This document shows, piece after piece, positions 15,558 to 23,041 of a stretch of DNA of 34,835 bases. This stretch comes from Sutterella sp. (GTDB taxonomy: Bacteria > Pseudomonadota > Gammaproteobacteria > Burkholderiales > Burkholderiaceae_F): positions 1-34,835 of the forward strand of contig DXSO01000004.1 of assembly GCA_019410445.1 (NCBI GenBank), written 5' to 3'. How positions within the stretch are numbered: position 1 is the stretch's first letter; the number at the start of each line of letters is the position of its first letter. The position numbers and the translations under genes were made by a program. The notes under the pieces are model-generated. The model ran no database searches. It was not told the origin of the DNA and worked only from the letters and a program-made list of their open reading frames with translations.

Positions 15558-18050
15558 ATGCACAATGAAACCCGCAGTCTGACTGCCGAAATGAGAAACG
15601 ACGGCGGCATGCGCATCCGCGAAATTCCGTATAACTACACTTCATTTTCAGATCGCGAAATCGTATTGCGCCTTTTGGGCAAAGACGCAGCCGGAATTCT
15701 CGACGAGCTGCGTTATGAACGACGAACTGGTCGTAGCGCACGCATGCTTTTTGAAGTGCTCGGCGACATCTGGGTCGTCAACCGCAATCCCTATTTGCAA
15801 GAAGATCTTCTGAAAAACAGTACGCGCCGCAAACTTCTCATTGAAGCACTTGAACACCGTCTGCGAGAAATGGACAAGCGCCGTGACCCGTCAGCAACCG
15901 AACGCGACGTGAAAGTTCAAAGACTTATGGCCTCAGCCTATAAAGCTGTACGCAAGTTTGAGTCCAGCTTTGAACGCATTAAGGCCTTGCGCGCTCGTTT
16001 CAAGCGAGCGCTGAAAAACTGCACGGCCGAAGACAACATCCGCTTCGACCCCTTCACGCGAGCAGCTCACGTCACCGATGCGACAGACTTGCGCATCGAG
16101 TATCCGTTTGTAGTCATTACTCCCGATAGCGAACGAGAAATTCCGTCACTTGTCCGCACCTGCATCCAACTCGGTCTTGTAATCATTCCCCGCGGAGGCG
16201 GTACGGGATACACTGGCGGTGCAGTTCCGATGTCGGATATGAGCGCCGTTATCAACACGGAAAAACTCGACTCCATCAGCCGAGCTCATTTGGTACATTT
16301 GCCGGAATGCCGCCTCGGTTTAGTCCCTGTCATTGATACCGGCAGTGGCGCAGTCACGCGTCGCGTAACTGAAGCCGCAGCCGCTGACGACTATGTTTTT
16401 TCTGTAGATCCGGCCAGTGCAGACAGCTCCACAATCGGCGGTAATATCGCTGAAAACTCCGGCGGTAAAAAAGCTGTTTTATGGGGGACTGCCGTCGATA
16501 ACATTGCCAGTTACCGTATGGTGACTGCCGATGGCAATTGGATGGAGGTCGAACGTCTTGAGCATTCCTGCCGAAAGATTTCCCGCGACAGTGATATTCG
16601 CTGGCGCATCACCGTCAAAGACGGTCGAACGTCCGATCCTGAAAAAGCACGGGTTCTGAGCTCCCGCGAGCTGGTCACTGCCGGTCGAATCTTTCGCCGA
16701 AAAGGCTTGGGGAAAGATGTTACGAACAAATTTCTGGGTGGACTGCCGGCAGTTCAAAAAGAAGGAACTGATGGCATTATCACATCGGCTCGCTGGATTC
16801 TGCACAAAATGCCTCCCTTGACCTACACGGTCTGTCTGGAGTTCTTTGGTGCGGCCACTTTAGCTGGAAAAGCCATTTTGGAAATTTCCAAATTGTTGGG
16901 AGACGGCTACAAAGGCTGCATGCTTGCTGGTCTTGAACATTTGGATGATCGCTATCTGAAGGCAGTCAACTATCCAGTCAAAAGCAAGCGCGGTGAATAT
17001 CCGAAGATGGTCATTGTGGGCGATGTTGTCGGCAATGATGAGACTGCTCTTGAAGAAGCTGTCGCCAGAGTCATCGAATTGTGCGCCAAAGTCAACGGAG
17101 AAGGCTTTGTTGCCAAGACCCCTGAGGCTCGTTTCGCTTTCTGGCACGAACGCAGTAAAACAGCGGCTATTAGCGCACACACAAATGCATTCAAACTCAA
17201 CGAAGACGTGGTTATTCCTCTCGATAAAATCGGCGAATACACACTCGGTTGCGAAACATTCAACATTGAATGCTCGATTGACAACAAACTCGAGATGCTC
17301 GACGCTCTCGAAGCATACTTGCGCGGCTCTATTTCACTTGGCAAGCCGTCCCTGACAGACGGCGTTCCCAAAGAAGTGCTGCTCGACGCCACTGTCCCTG
17401 AAGCCCTTGAATTGATCGCCAACGTGCGCTCTCGCTGGGCCTTTTTGCGTCAAAACTTTGCCGCTAACGTACTTGATCACCAAAGCACTCTGGTCGAGCT
17501 CGGCATTTCTCTTTCCTCGGCAGTCCTGCGCAAATACCGAAGCAAAACGATTTTTGATCTTATTTACGATCACGCAATTCGCATTTCATGGAAAAAAGAG
17601 GTTCGTGCCGAACTTTTGCGCATTTTCCCGGGCGATGCCTTTGAAAAAGTACGCAATGAAATTGATTCCATACATGCTCGCGTATTGCGGGGCCGCGTTT
17701 TCATCGCACTGCACATGCATGCAGGAGACGGCAATGTTCACACCAACATTCCGCTGAATTCTGACAATCAGCGAATGATGCAAAAAGGTGTTGAAGCAGT
17801 TCATCGTGTCATGGCTTTGGCAAAATCGCTGGGAGGCGTAATCAGCGGCGAACACGGTATAGGGCTGACTAAGATTGAATTTTGGATCCGGAACAGCTTC
17901 AGCCATACACCGAATACGTGCGGCAGATGGATCCGCAAAGGCACTTCAATCGAGGCAAATTATCCAAAGACATTGATTTGCAGACACTTTACACCCCGAG
18001 CTTTAATTTGCTCGGTGCAGAGTCTCTCATCATGCAGCAGACGCAAGTGA
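15558..18050 (+). CDS. DUF3683-type FAD-linked oxidase/Fe-S oxidoreductase, N-terminal portion before a frameshift
   Basis: This is the first part of a gene that in Burkholderiales normally encodes one protein of about 1300 residues. The N-terminus, RIREIPYNYTSFSDREIVLRLLG, followed by RRTGRSARML-EVLGDIWVVNRNPYLQ, is the DUF3683 signature. A PCMH-type FAD-binding domain follows (VVITPDSEREIPSLVRTC, RGGGTGYTGGAVP near residue 211, TIGGNIAENSGGKKAVLWG), then an FAD-oxidase C-terminal domain ending in HMHAGDGNVHTNIP and ISGEHGIGLTKIEF near residue 772. After that the frame leaves the homologous sequence and ends in ~56 unrelated residues. The homology resumes in the -1 frame from 17882. Probable role: membrane-linked oxidation of a 2-hydroxy acid, as in D-lactate/glycolate dehydrogenases. 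The start could also be the ATG at 15591 or 15609. Confidence 0.85.
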   Translation: MHNETRSLTAEMRNDGGMRIREIPYNYTSFSDREIVLRLLGKDAAGILDELRYERRTGRSARMLFEVLGDIWVVNRNPYLQEDLLKNSTRRKLLIEALEHRLREMDKRRDPSATERDVKVQRLMASAYKAVRKFESSFERIKALRARFKRALKNCTAEDNIRFDPFTRAAHVTDATDLRIEYPFVVITPDSEREIPSLVRTCIQLGLVIIPRGGGTGYTGGAVPMSDMSAVINTEKLDSISRAHLVHLPECRLGLVPVIDTGSGAVTRRVTEAAAADDYVFSVDPASADSSTIGGNIAENSGGKKAVLWGTAVDNIASYRMVTADGNWMEVERLEHSCRKISRDSDIRWRITVKDGRTSDPEKARVLSSRELVTAGRIFRRKGLGKDVTNKFLGGLPAVQKEGTDGIITSARWILHKMPPLTYTVCLEFFGAATLAGKAILEISKLLGDGYKGCMLAGLEHLDDRYLKAVNYPVKSKRGEYPKMVIVGDVVGNDETALEEAVARVIELCAKVNGEGFVAKTPEARFAFWHERSKTAAISAHTNAFKLNEDVVIPLDKIGEYTLGCETFNIECSIDNKLEMLDALEAYLRGSISLGKPSLTDGVPKEVLLDATVPEALELIANVRSRWAFLRQNFAANVLDHQSTLVELGISLSSAVLRKYRSKTIFDLIYDHAIRISWKKEVRAELLRIFPGDAFEKVRNEIDSIHARVLRGRVFIALHMHAGDGNVHTNIPLNSDNQRMMQKGVEAVHRVMALAKSLGGVISGEHGIGLTKIEFWIRNSFSHTPNTCGRWIRKGTSIEANYPKTLICRHFTPRALICSVQSLSSCSRRK
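17877..17886 (+). other. Frameshift point in the DUF3683 gene
   Basis: The upstream frame reads GAA TTT TGG ATC, and the homologous continuation needs GAA TTT TTG GAT CCG (E-F-L-D-P-E). The site is a run of four Ts (17880-17883), where five would restore one continuous frame of about 1309 codons from 15558 to 19483. Loss of one T is the simplest explanation. It is not a classical X-XXY-YYZ slippery site. Confidence 0.8.
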
Positions 18051-19483
18051 AAGCCATCAGTGATGCCATCAAGAACTGCCTACGATGCGGTAAATGCAAG
18101 TCCAAGTGCACGACTCACGTTCCTCGCGCCAGTCTGCTGTTTTCTCCTCGCAATAAGATTATTGCAACGAGTCTCTTGATTGAAGCCATCCTCTATGAAA
18201 GCCAAACGCGTCGAGGACTGTCGGATCTGCATGTTCAGGCATTGGAAGACTTGGCCGATCATTGCACCCTTTGCATGAAATGCCGGATTCCTTGCCCGGT
18301 AAAGATTAATTTTGGCGAAGTCACGATTATGCTGCGTGCACTTTTAGAGCGCACGGGAAAATCATCGACTCCTCCAGCCAAAGTCATGGGCATGAAATTC
18401 TTGGAGCTGACGAATCCGCGATCTGTGGAATGGGCACGCAAGGGCCTCGTCAATGTCGGCTACAAACTCGAACGTTTTGCCCACGATCTTCTTGCACCTG
18501 CCGCTCGCGCACAGCTCAGCCATCCTACTCACACGATTGGCAGACCCGGTCTGATCGAACAAACAGTCACACTCGTCAATCGGAAACTGCCATTGCCCCG
18601 CATGAAGCAAACTATGCGTTCGGTTTTGGGGTTGACAGACTCAGCTGTAGCCCCGATCATCCGCAAACCTTCAGCCAAAGATGCGCCTGCAGTCTTTTAC
18701 TTCCCCGGCTGCGGTAACGAGCGCCTTTATCCTGAAATTTCACTGGCTGTCTTGGCTCTTTTGTACGATGCAGGCGTACAAACTGTCTTACCGCCCAAAT
18801 ACATGTGCTGCGGCTACCCTCAACGCGGTGCCGGCGAGCTTGACAAAGCCGATGCCATCGTCACAGCCAACCGTGTGCTGTTCCACCGTTTAGCCAACAC
18901 GCTTAACTACCTCGACATCAAAACGGTTCTGGTTTCCTGTGGAACCTGCTTAAAACAACTCAAGGATTATCATTTTGAGGAAATTTTCCCTGGTTGCCGT
19001 TTAATGGATGTCCACGAATATTTGGCAGAAAAAGGCATATCCGTCAAAGGATCGGAAAACATGCACTACATGTATCACGATCCGTGTCATACACCTTTTG
19101 CAGCCCCTTCTCCGGTCAAGGTTGTCAACAATATTCTCAAACCAGCCGATGGAAGTTCCGTGCTTCTAACCGAATCGTGCTGCGGAGAATCAGGGACTTT
19201 TGCGGTAGCACGCCCCGACATTGCAACCCAAGTACGCTTTAAAAAGGAAGAAAACATCCTGAAGGTAAAAAATATGCTGTGTGCTCAACGTGATCGCAGT
19301 GCAGTCAAAATTCTCACTACCTGCCCGGGTTGTTTACAGGGTATCAGCCGATATGCAGATTCAACCGGAACACAGGCAGAGTTTCTCGCTGTTGAACTGG
19401 CCAAACTCAAGCTCGGCAACGGTTGGTTGTCTCGCTTTGTAACGTCAGCCACATCCGAAGGCATCGAAAAAGTTCTCGTATAA
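17882..19483 (+). CDS. DUF3683-type oxidoreductase, C-terminal Fe-S and CCG-domain portion
   Basis: This is the second part of the split oxidoreductase. The apparent TTG start at 17882 is only the point where the frame resumes, directly matching the end of the FAD domain (DPEQLQPYTEYVRQMDPQRHFNRGKL). Two [4Fe-4S] ferredoxin-like motifs follow: CLRCGKCKSKC (near residue 66) and CTLCMKCRIPCP (near 129). The C-terminal half has two CCG/heterodisulfide-reductase-type domains (YFPGCGNERLYPE...MCCGYPQRGAGE...SCGTCLKQL and HDPCHTPF...ESCCGESGTFA...TTCPGCLQG), as in GlpC and LldE. Such modules pass electrons from flavin to quinone. Codon use and motif conservation look intact, so the mutation is recent, or it is a sequence error. 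Confidence 0.85.
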   Translation: MDPEQLQPYTEYVRQMDPQRHFNRGKLSKDIDLQTLYTPSFNLLGAESLIMQQTQVKAISDAIKNCLRCGKCKSKCTTHVPRASLLFSPRNKIIATSLLIEAILYESQTRRGLSDLHVQALEDLADHCTLCMKCRIPCPVKINFGEVTIMLRALLERTGKSSTPPAKVMGMKFLELTNPRSVEWARKGLVNVGYKLERFAHDLLAPAARAQLSHPTHTIGRPGLIEQTVTLVNRKLPLPRMKQTMRSVLGLTDSAVAPIIRKPSAKDAPAVFYFPGCGNERLYPEISLAVLALLYDAGVQTVLPPKYMCCGYPQRGAGELDKADAIVTANRVLFHRLANTLNYLDIKTVLVSCGTCLKQLKDYHFEEIFPGCRLMDVHEYLAEKGISVKGSENMHYMYHDPCHTPFAAPSPVKVVNNILKPADGSSVLLTESCCGESGTFAVARPDIATQVRFKKEENILKVKNMLCAQRDRSAVKILTTCPGCLQGISRYADSTGTQAEFLAVELAKLKLGNGWLSRFVTSATSEGIEKVLV

Positions 19484-19527
19484 TCCTCGTCTTTTTTTCA
19501 GACTGAGGGGATTCCCTCGATACGTAT

Positions 19528-19977
19528 ATGACAAATAACTGTCCTCTCTGCAATCCTGCGAATGAACGCGTCATTTGGCGCGGCAAACTCATTCGCGTGA
19601 TTGACGCTTCCGATGCAGATTTACCTGGTTTTGTTCGAGTCATCGTCAAGCGTCATGCCGCCGAGATGGTGGATTTGACCTCGGAAGAAAGCACGATGGT
19701 GCGCAAAGCCATCCGCATGTGCGAATTGTGCATGCTTGAGACCATGCAACCGGACAAAATCAACCTCGCTAGTCTCGGTAACATGGTTCCGCACGTGCAC
19801 TGGCATGTCATTGCCCGCTACAAAGACGACGCTTTTTTCCCTGACTCAATTTGGTCACCTCGTCTGAGAACTTGCGCACCGGAAGTACTCGAAGAAAGGC
19901 GCAGAAAAGCCCAAGAGATGCTCGCGAAGCTTCCTTCGTTGCTCAGTTCTCTTGAAAAGTTGGATTCAGAGGATTAG
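19528..19977 (+). CDS. HIT family protein (histidine-triad nucleotide hydrolase/transferase)
   Basis: This 149-residue protein has the HIT motif HVHWHVIARY (H89, H91, H93), whose central His forms a nucleotidyl intermediate in nucleoside phosphoramidate or dinucleoside polyphosphate hydrolysis. An N-terminal CPLC pair may bind zinc, and LPGFVRVIVKRHAAEMVDL is typical of the family. It follows the split DUF3683 gene by 44 bases; the pairing of these two genes is, as I recall, common in Burkholderiales, which suggests co-transcription. A small hairpin (GAGGG/CCCTC, 19505-19518) precedes the ATG at 19528, and no well-spaced Shine-Dalgarno sequence is seen. A strong terminator follows. The physiological substrate is unknown. 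Confidence 0.9.
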   Translation: MTNNCPLCNPANERVIWRGKLIRVIDASDADLPGFVRVIVKRHAAEMVDLTSEESTMVRKAIRMCELCMLETMQPDKINLASLGNMVPHVHWHVIARYKDDAFFPDSIWSPRLRTCAPEVLEERRRKAQEMLAKLPSLLSSLEKLDSED

Positions 19978-19984
19978 CTTGCAA

Positions 19985-20021
19985 GAAGCGGTTCGAGTTT
20001 TCGAACCGCTTCCTTTTTTTT
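19985..20021 (+). terminator. Strong intrinsic terminator after the HIT gene
   Basis: GAAGCGGTTCGA (19985-19996) pairs perfectly with TCGAACCGCTTC (20001-20012) around GTTT and is followed by an eight-T run. It ends the DUF3683-HIT transcript. Confidence 0.93.
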
Positions 20022-20054
20022 GAATCCGTACGAATCAATTAACAGGAAATTTCA

Positions 20055-20081
20055 GCGACATTTTTTCTTTACCGATGTCGC
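20055..20081 (-). terminator. Hairpin directly after the SPOR gene stop codon
   Basis: On the minus strand GCGACAT (20081-20075) pairs with ATGTCGC (20061-20055) around a 13-base loop, starting at the base after the TAG. There is no T-run behind it, so it is a likely 3'-end hairpin of the birA-coaX-SPOR transcript rather than a textbook terminator. Confidence 0.45.
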
Positions 20082-20747
20082 CTACTGGCGGTAGTAACCG
20101 CAATTCTGGATTTCCGTTCCCTTCCACTTCTTCCAAATGGAGAATAGTACCTGTCGCTTGTCCGCTGTCAGATTTCGAAAAATCAAATCCACTTGATCCG
20201 ACGGCTCTCCCAAGCGATTGGTTACCCTTAACCCCTGGACATCTGGTGCTTGGGTACTTTTCATCCACCGAAGTGCCTGCTCTTGACTATCAAACGTCTC
20301 GACTTCCACTCCATAAGACAGTGCGCCTCTCAAAATCGGGCGAACATTGCGGTACCCCTGCTGCTGAAATTGTTTGACAAAGGCTCTGACAGCAATGTCG
20401 TTGTCATACGGTCCTAGATAAACGATCCATCGATCTGGCAGAAAACGATCTGAAATCTCTGCAGATTGAAGCAAATCTCTGTGTCTGAGTACTTTCTGAA
20501 CCGAAACAATCTGCTTCTCGTCAAACGGCCCCCAAACAAAGCAGTCCATATCAACAGGAGTCCCAGAAATTTTTGCCACTTCATCATTTTTTCGAGCTTG
20601 GATAGTCGCACGCAAAAAATCCGGCACTCGCACGTCCAGTCGAGCTTGTGATACCAAGTCACTTGTCGGCTGCTGCGAATGGTCATACAAAAACCAACCG
20701 CAAACTCCCAATGCCAATAAAAGTACGAAATGGATGAAATAGCGCAC
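20082..20747 (-). CDS. Membrane-anchored SPOR-domain protein
   Basis: This 221-residue protein has one N-terminal membrane segment (roughly residues 3-20) and a probable periplasmic remainder. A SPOR-like fold at about residues 108-175 has the features RWIVYLGPYDN, AVRAFVKQFQQQGYRNV and YGVEVETFDSQEQALRWM; SPOR domains bind septal peptidoglycan. An earlier FVWGPFDEKQ segment may be a degenerate repeat of the same fold. The GTG start at 20747 has CGGAG eight bases upstream. It is the last gene of birA-coaX-SPOR, 21 bases after coaX, an order I recall from other betaproteobacteria. Its exact role, presumably in cell division or envelope maintenance, is inferred only from the domain. Confidence 0.75.
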   Translation of the reverse strand: MRYFIHFVLLLALGVCGWFLYDHSQQPTSDLVSQARLDVRVPDFLRATIQARKNDEVAKISGTPVDMDCFVWGPFDEKQIVSVQKVLRHRDLLQSAEISDRFLPDRWIVYLGPYDNDIAVRAFVKQFQQQGYRNVRPILRGALSYGVEVETFDSQEQALRWMKSTQAPDVQGLRVTNRLGEPSDQVDLIFRNLTADKRQVLFSIWKKWKGTEIQNCGYYRQ

Positions 20748-20768
20748 CGAAAAAGACTCCGTCTTGCT

Positions 20769-21536
20769 TTAACGCACTTTGGCACGCATTGCCAATCCTC
20801 TCAGCACGAGATTGTGTTTGATTACAGCCTGTGGATATTCCTGCATGATGTAAGGAGCAAACAATGGAGCCGCACCACCAGCAAACAGCAAACATGGATC
20901 CTCAAAGCCTAATCGTCGAATACTAGCCAACGATCGATCCACAATACCCAAATGAGCCTCTAGAACAGCAGTTGTAATCGCATCGGCCGTATTCGTTGGA
21001 AAATCCGAACGAACACCGATACGCCCAGGGCGACACCTCGTCTTGGTCAACAATGCTTCGGTCATCATCGATGGCCCAGGCAAAATACGACCCCCTATAA
21101 ACGCCTGGGTCGTCTCGTCTTCCGGAACCAAAACATCCGCCGTTGTTGCCGTCCCTAAATGCACCACCAAAATTGGTCGCCCCGGATAAAGAGACGCGGC
21201 CCCAATCACCGCATGCCAACGATCACTGCCCAATTGTTCGTAGTTATCGTACTTATTGATGATGGTCAGCGATGCACTTTGAAAACTTCTTTCTGAATGC
21301 AGCCAATCCCACTTAATTCCATGAGAGTTGAAAAAACGAGTGATGTTAAAAGCGAATTTTTCACTTGACACCATGCATCCGACAACGCGTTCTGGCTTGA
21401 GGTTAAGCCATTTGTGCAGCAATTCATCAGGAACGACATCATTGCCACAATGTACGTAGGCATGCGGTTCTTCCGGCTTGTCGGAAGTTGCCCATTTAAG
21501 CGCCGTATTGCCAAGATCCAAAAGCAAAGCAGTCAC
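20769..21536 (-). CDS. coaX: Type III pantothenate kinase
   Basis: This 255-residue protein of the ASKHA fold phosphorylates pantothenate, the first committed step of coenzyme A synthesis. The N-terminal phosphate-binding motif is LLDLGNTALKW (D7), the catalytic-aspartate motif is LGSDRW (D105), and HLGTATTADVL and GGRILPGPSMM complete the type III signature. The start is GTG at 21536, nine bases after the birA stop. The middle position between birA and the SPOR gene supports the call; in Bordetella the homologue is known as Baf. Normal length, no missing motif. Confidence 0.94.
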   Translation of the reverse strand: MTALLLDLGNTALKWATSDKPEEPHAYVHCGNDVVPDELLHKWLNLKPERVVGCMVSSEKFAFNITRFFNSHGIKWDWLHSERSFQSASLTIINKYDNYEQLGSDRWHAVIGAASLYPGRPILVVHLGTATTADVLVPEDETTQAFIGGRILPGPSMMTEALLTKTRCRPGRIGVRSDFPTNTADAITTAVLEAHLGIVDRSLASIRRLGFEDPCLLFAGGAAPLFAPYIMQEYPQAVIKHNLVLRGLAMRAKVR

Positions 21537-21545
21537 AATCTTTCT

Positions 21546-22355
21546 CTATTCCGTTGCAAGTGGTCGAATGCGTGCATCTGCAAAAGCTCCCACTTGCCCT
21601 TTTGTATCAGCAAATAAAAGCTCCCCCCGCATACCAATTCCCGTTACTTGCCCCTCGATGCTTTCTCCCGTCGGCAGAGTCAAAAGAACTTTACGTCCGG
21701 CAAAAGCATCCAATTTCGTCCAATGCTCACGCACCGATAAAAGCGCATCAGAATCGAATTTCCGACAAACTTTCTCGATCTCCACACTCAGATGCGCCGC
21801 CGTTTCAATCCGAAACTTCTGTTCACACCAAGAATTGGGAAACGAGTCAACCAAAGCTGAAACGGGAGTATCCGTCATAAACGAACTTTCACCGAGACAG
21901 ATATTAACGCCGATCCCCACCACTGCATGTAGACGACGACTTCGGTTACGAACAAGTTCGCATAGGATTCCCGCTACTTTGCCATCCCCAATCCAGAGGT
22001 CATTTGGCCATTTCAGACGCACCAAAGGATTAATTTTTTTGAGCACCTGCACACAAGTCGCCCCGACAACCAATGACAAGCCTGAAAAATCCACAATCTG
22101 AACCGGCAAAGGGACAATGACCGTCAGAAGCAACGACACTGCCGGGGCATTCCAAACACGACCTCGTGTCCCTCTTCCCGTGCTCTGGTGATCCGCAACA
22201 ATCACAGCCGCCACATTCTCAGTTGCCTGTCGAACAAGTGCTTTCCCCTCGTCATTGGTACTTCCGGTTTCTCCCAACCAAAAAGCTAAAAGATTACTGG
22301 CTCGAAAGCGCAAAGCCTCTTCAAAAGGCTTTTGATTGGAACAATTACAATGCAT
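21546..22355 (-). CDS. birA: Biotin-[acetyl-CoA-carboxylase] ligase without repressor domain
   Basis: This 269-residue BirA/BPL catalytic-type protein attaches biotin to the carboxyl carrier protein of acetyl-CoA carboxylase. The biotinyl-AMP site is visible in ETGSTNDEG, STGRGTRGRVWNAP (consensus GRGRxGRxW) and LKWPNDLWIGDGKVAGILCE. A short C-terminal SH3-like domain follows (LPTGESIEGQVTGIGMRGELLF). There is no N-terminal helix-turn-helix, so it should be a ligase only and not the biotin operon repressor. It is the first gene of the birA-coaX-SPOR run and is divergent from the alpha/beta hydrolase gene, with only 32 bases between start codons. Confidence 0.93.
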   Translation of the reverse strand: MHCNCSNQKPFEEALRFRASNLLAFWLGETGSTNDEGKALVRQATENVAAVIVADHQSTGRGTRGRVWNAPAVSLLLTVIVPLPVQIVDFSGLSLVVGATCVQVLKKINPLVRLKWPNDLWIGDGKVAGILCELVRNRSRRLHAVVGIGVNICLGESSFMTDTPVSALVDSFPNSWCEQKFRIETAAHLSVEIEKVCRKFDSDALLSVREHWTKLDAFAGRKVLLTLPTGESIEGQVTGIGMRGELLFADTKGQVGAFADARIRPLATE

Positions 22356-22387
22356 AGTCCAGACCAGTTCACAGAATATTTTGAGAA

Positions 22388-23017
22388 ATGACCAGAACGC
22401 ATACTACACAAACCGCTGGTGAAGCCGGTTTAATTGAATTTGATATTGATTTTCCCGATATCTGCACCAAAGGCATTGCCTTTCTAGCTCATCCGATCAC
22501 CACGCAGGGCGGCAGCAAGGATCACAAAGTCATCACCACTATGGCCAAAGCATTGGTTTCTGGAGGATGGCTAGTCGTGCGCCCCAATTGCCGAGGCGCC
22601 GGCCGCAGCGAAGGCGAATACAACGCAGGCCCAGGAGAAGCCGCCGACTTTTTAAGAGTCATCGATGCTGTGTTTGAAATGCGAGAGGTTGCGGAAATGC
22701 TTCCTATTGGCGGACGTGCGATCTTCGGAGGTTTTTCCTTCGGTACCTATGTGATGAGTCTTGCTGCACAAGTGCGCAAACCTGCCGCAATGATTTATGC
22801 CGGCCTAGCCGTACACAAATTCGACATCGTGCACCCGGGTTGTCCGGCATTTGTCGTGCATGCTCAAAACGATGAATTAGCCTCCTTAAACTCTGTGCTA
22901 TCTTGGGCTAATTTCAATAATCTGACTGTTGATGTCATCCCTGCAACTAATCACGTATTTGCCAAAAAACTGCCTCAATTAAGCCGCGTTTTCTCACAAT
23001 TCGTTGCCCTTATCTAA
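22388..23017 (+). CDS. Predicted alpha/beta hydrolase (COG2945-like)
   Basis: This 209-residue cytoplasmic protein has a compact alpha/beta-hydrolase fold. The nucleophile elbow is GGFSFGTY (S117), the acid is probably D162 (VHAQNDELA) and the base H189 (ATNHVF). The early block HPITTQGGSKDHKVITTMAKAL and the RPNCRGAGRSEGEY loop match the short COG2945 hydrolases, which have no lid domain. The substrate is unknown. It heads the plus-strand run that continues with the DacA-like gene 25 bases downstream. The ribosome-binding site is weak (TTGAGA just before the ATG). Confidence 0.85.
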   Translation: MTRTHTTQTAGEAGLIEFDIDFPDICTKGIAFLAHPITTQGGSKDHKVITTMAKALVSGGWLVVRPNCRGAGRSEGEYNAGPGEAADFLRVIDAVFEMREVAEMLPIGGRAIFGGFSFGTYVMSLAAQVRKPAAMIYAGLAVHKFDIVHPGCPAFVVHAQNDELASLNSVLSWANFNNLTVDVIPATNHVFAKKLPQLSRVFSQFVALI

Positions 23018-23041
23018 TAGAGCTCTCGTTAAAATCGCCAC

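Noticed and set aside
17871..17890. Programmed -1 ribosomal frameshift in the DUF3683 gene
   Set aside because: GAA TTT TGG is not a standard slippery heptamer: the P-site tRNA would have to re-pair on ATT. I saw no obvious downstream pseudoknot. An indel or sequence error is simpler.
22356..22387. Dedicated regulatory site in the birA-hydrolase gap
   Set aside because: Only 32 bases separate the start codons and no motif or repeat is visible; promoters probably lie partly inside the coding regions.
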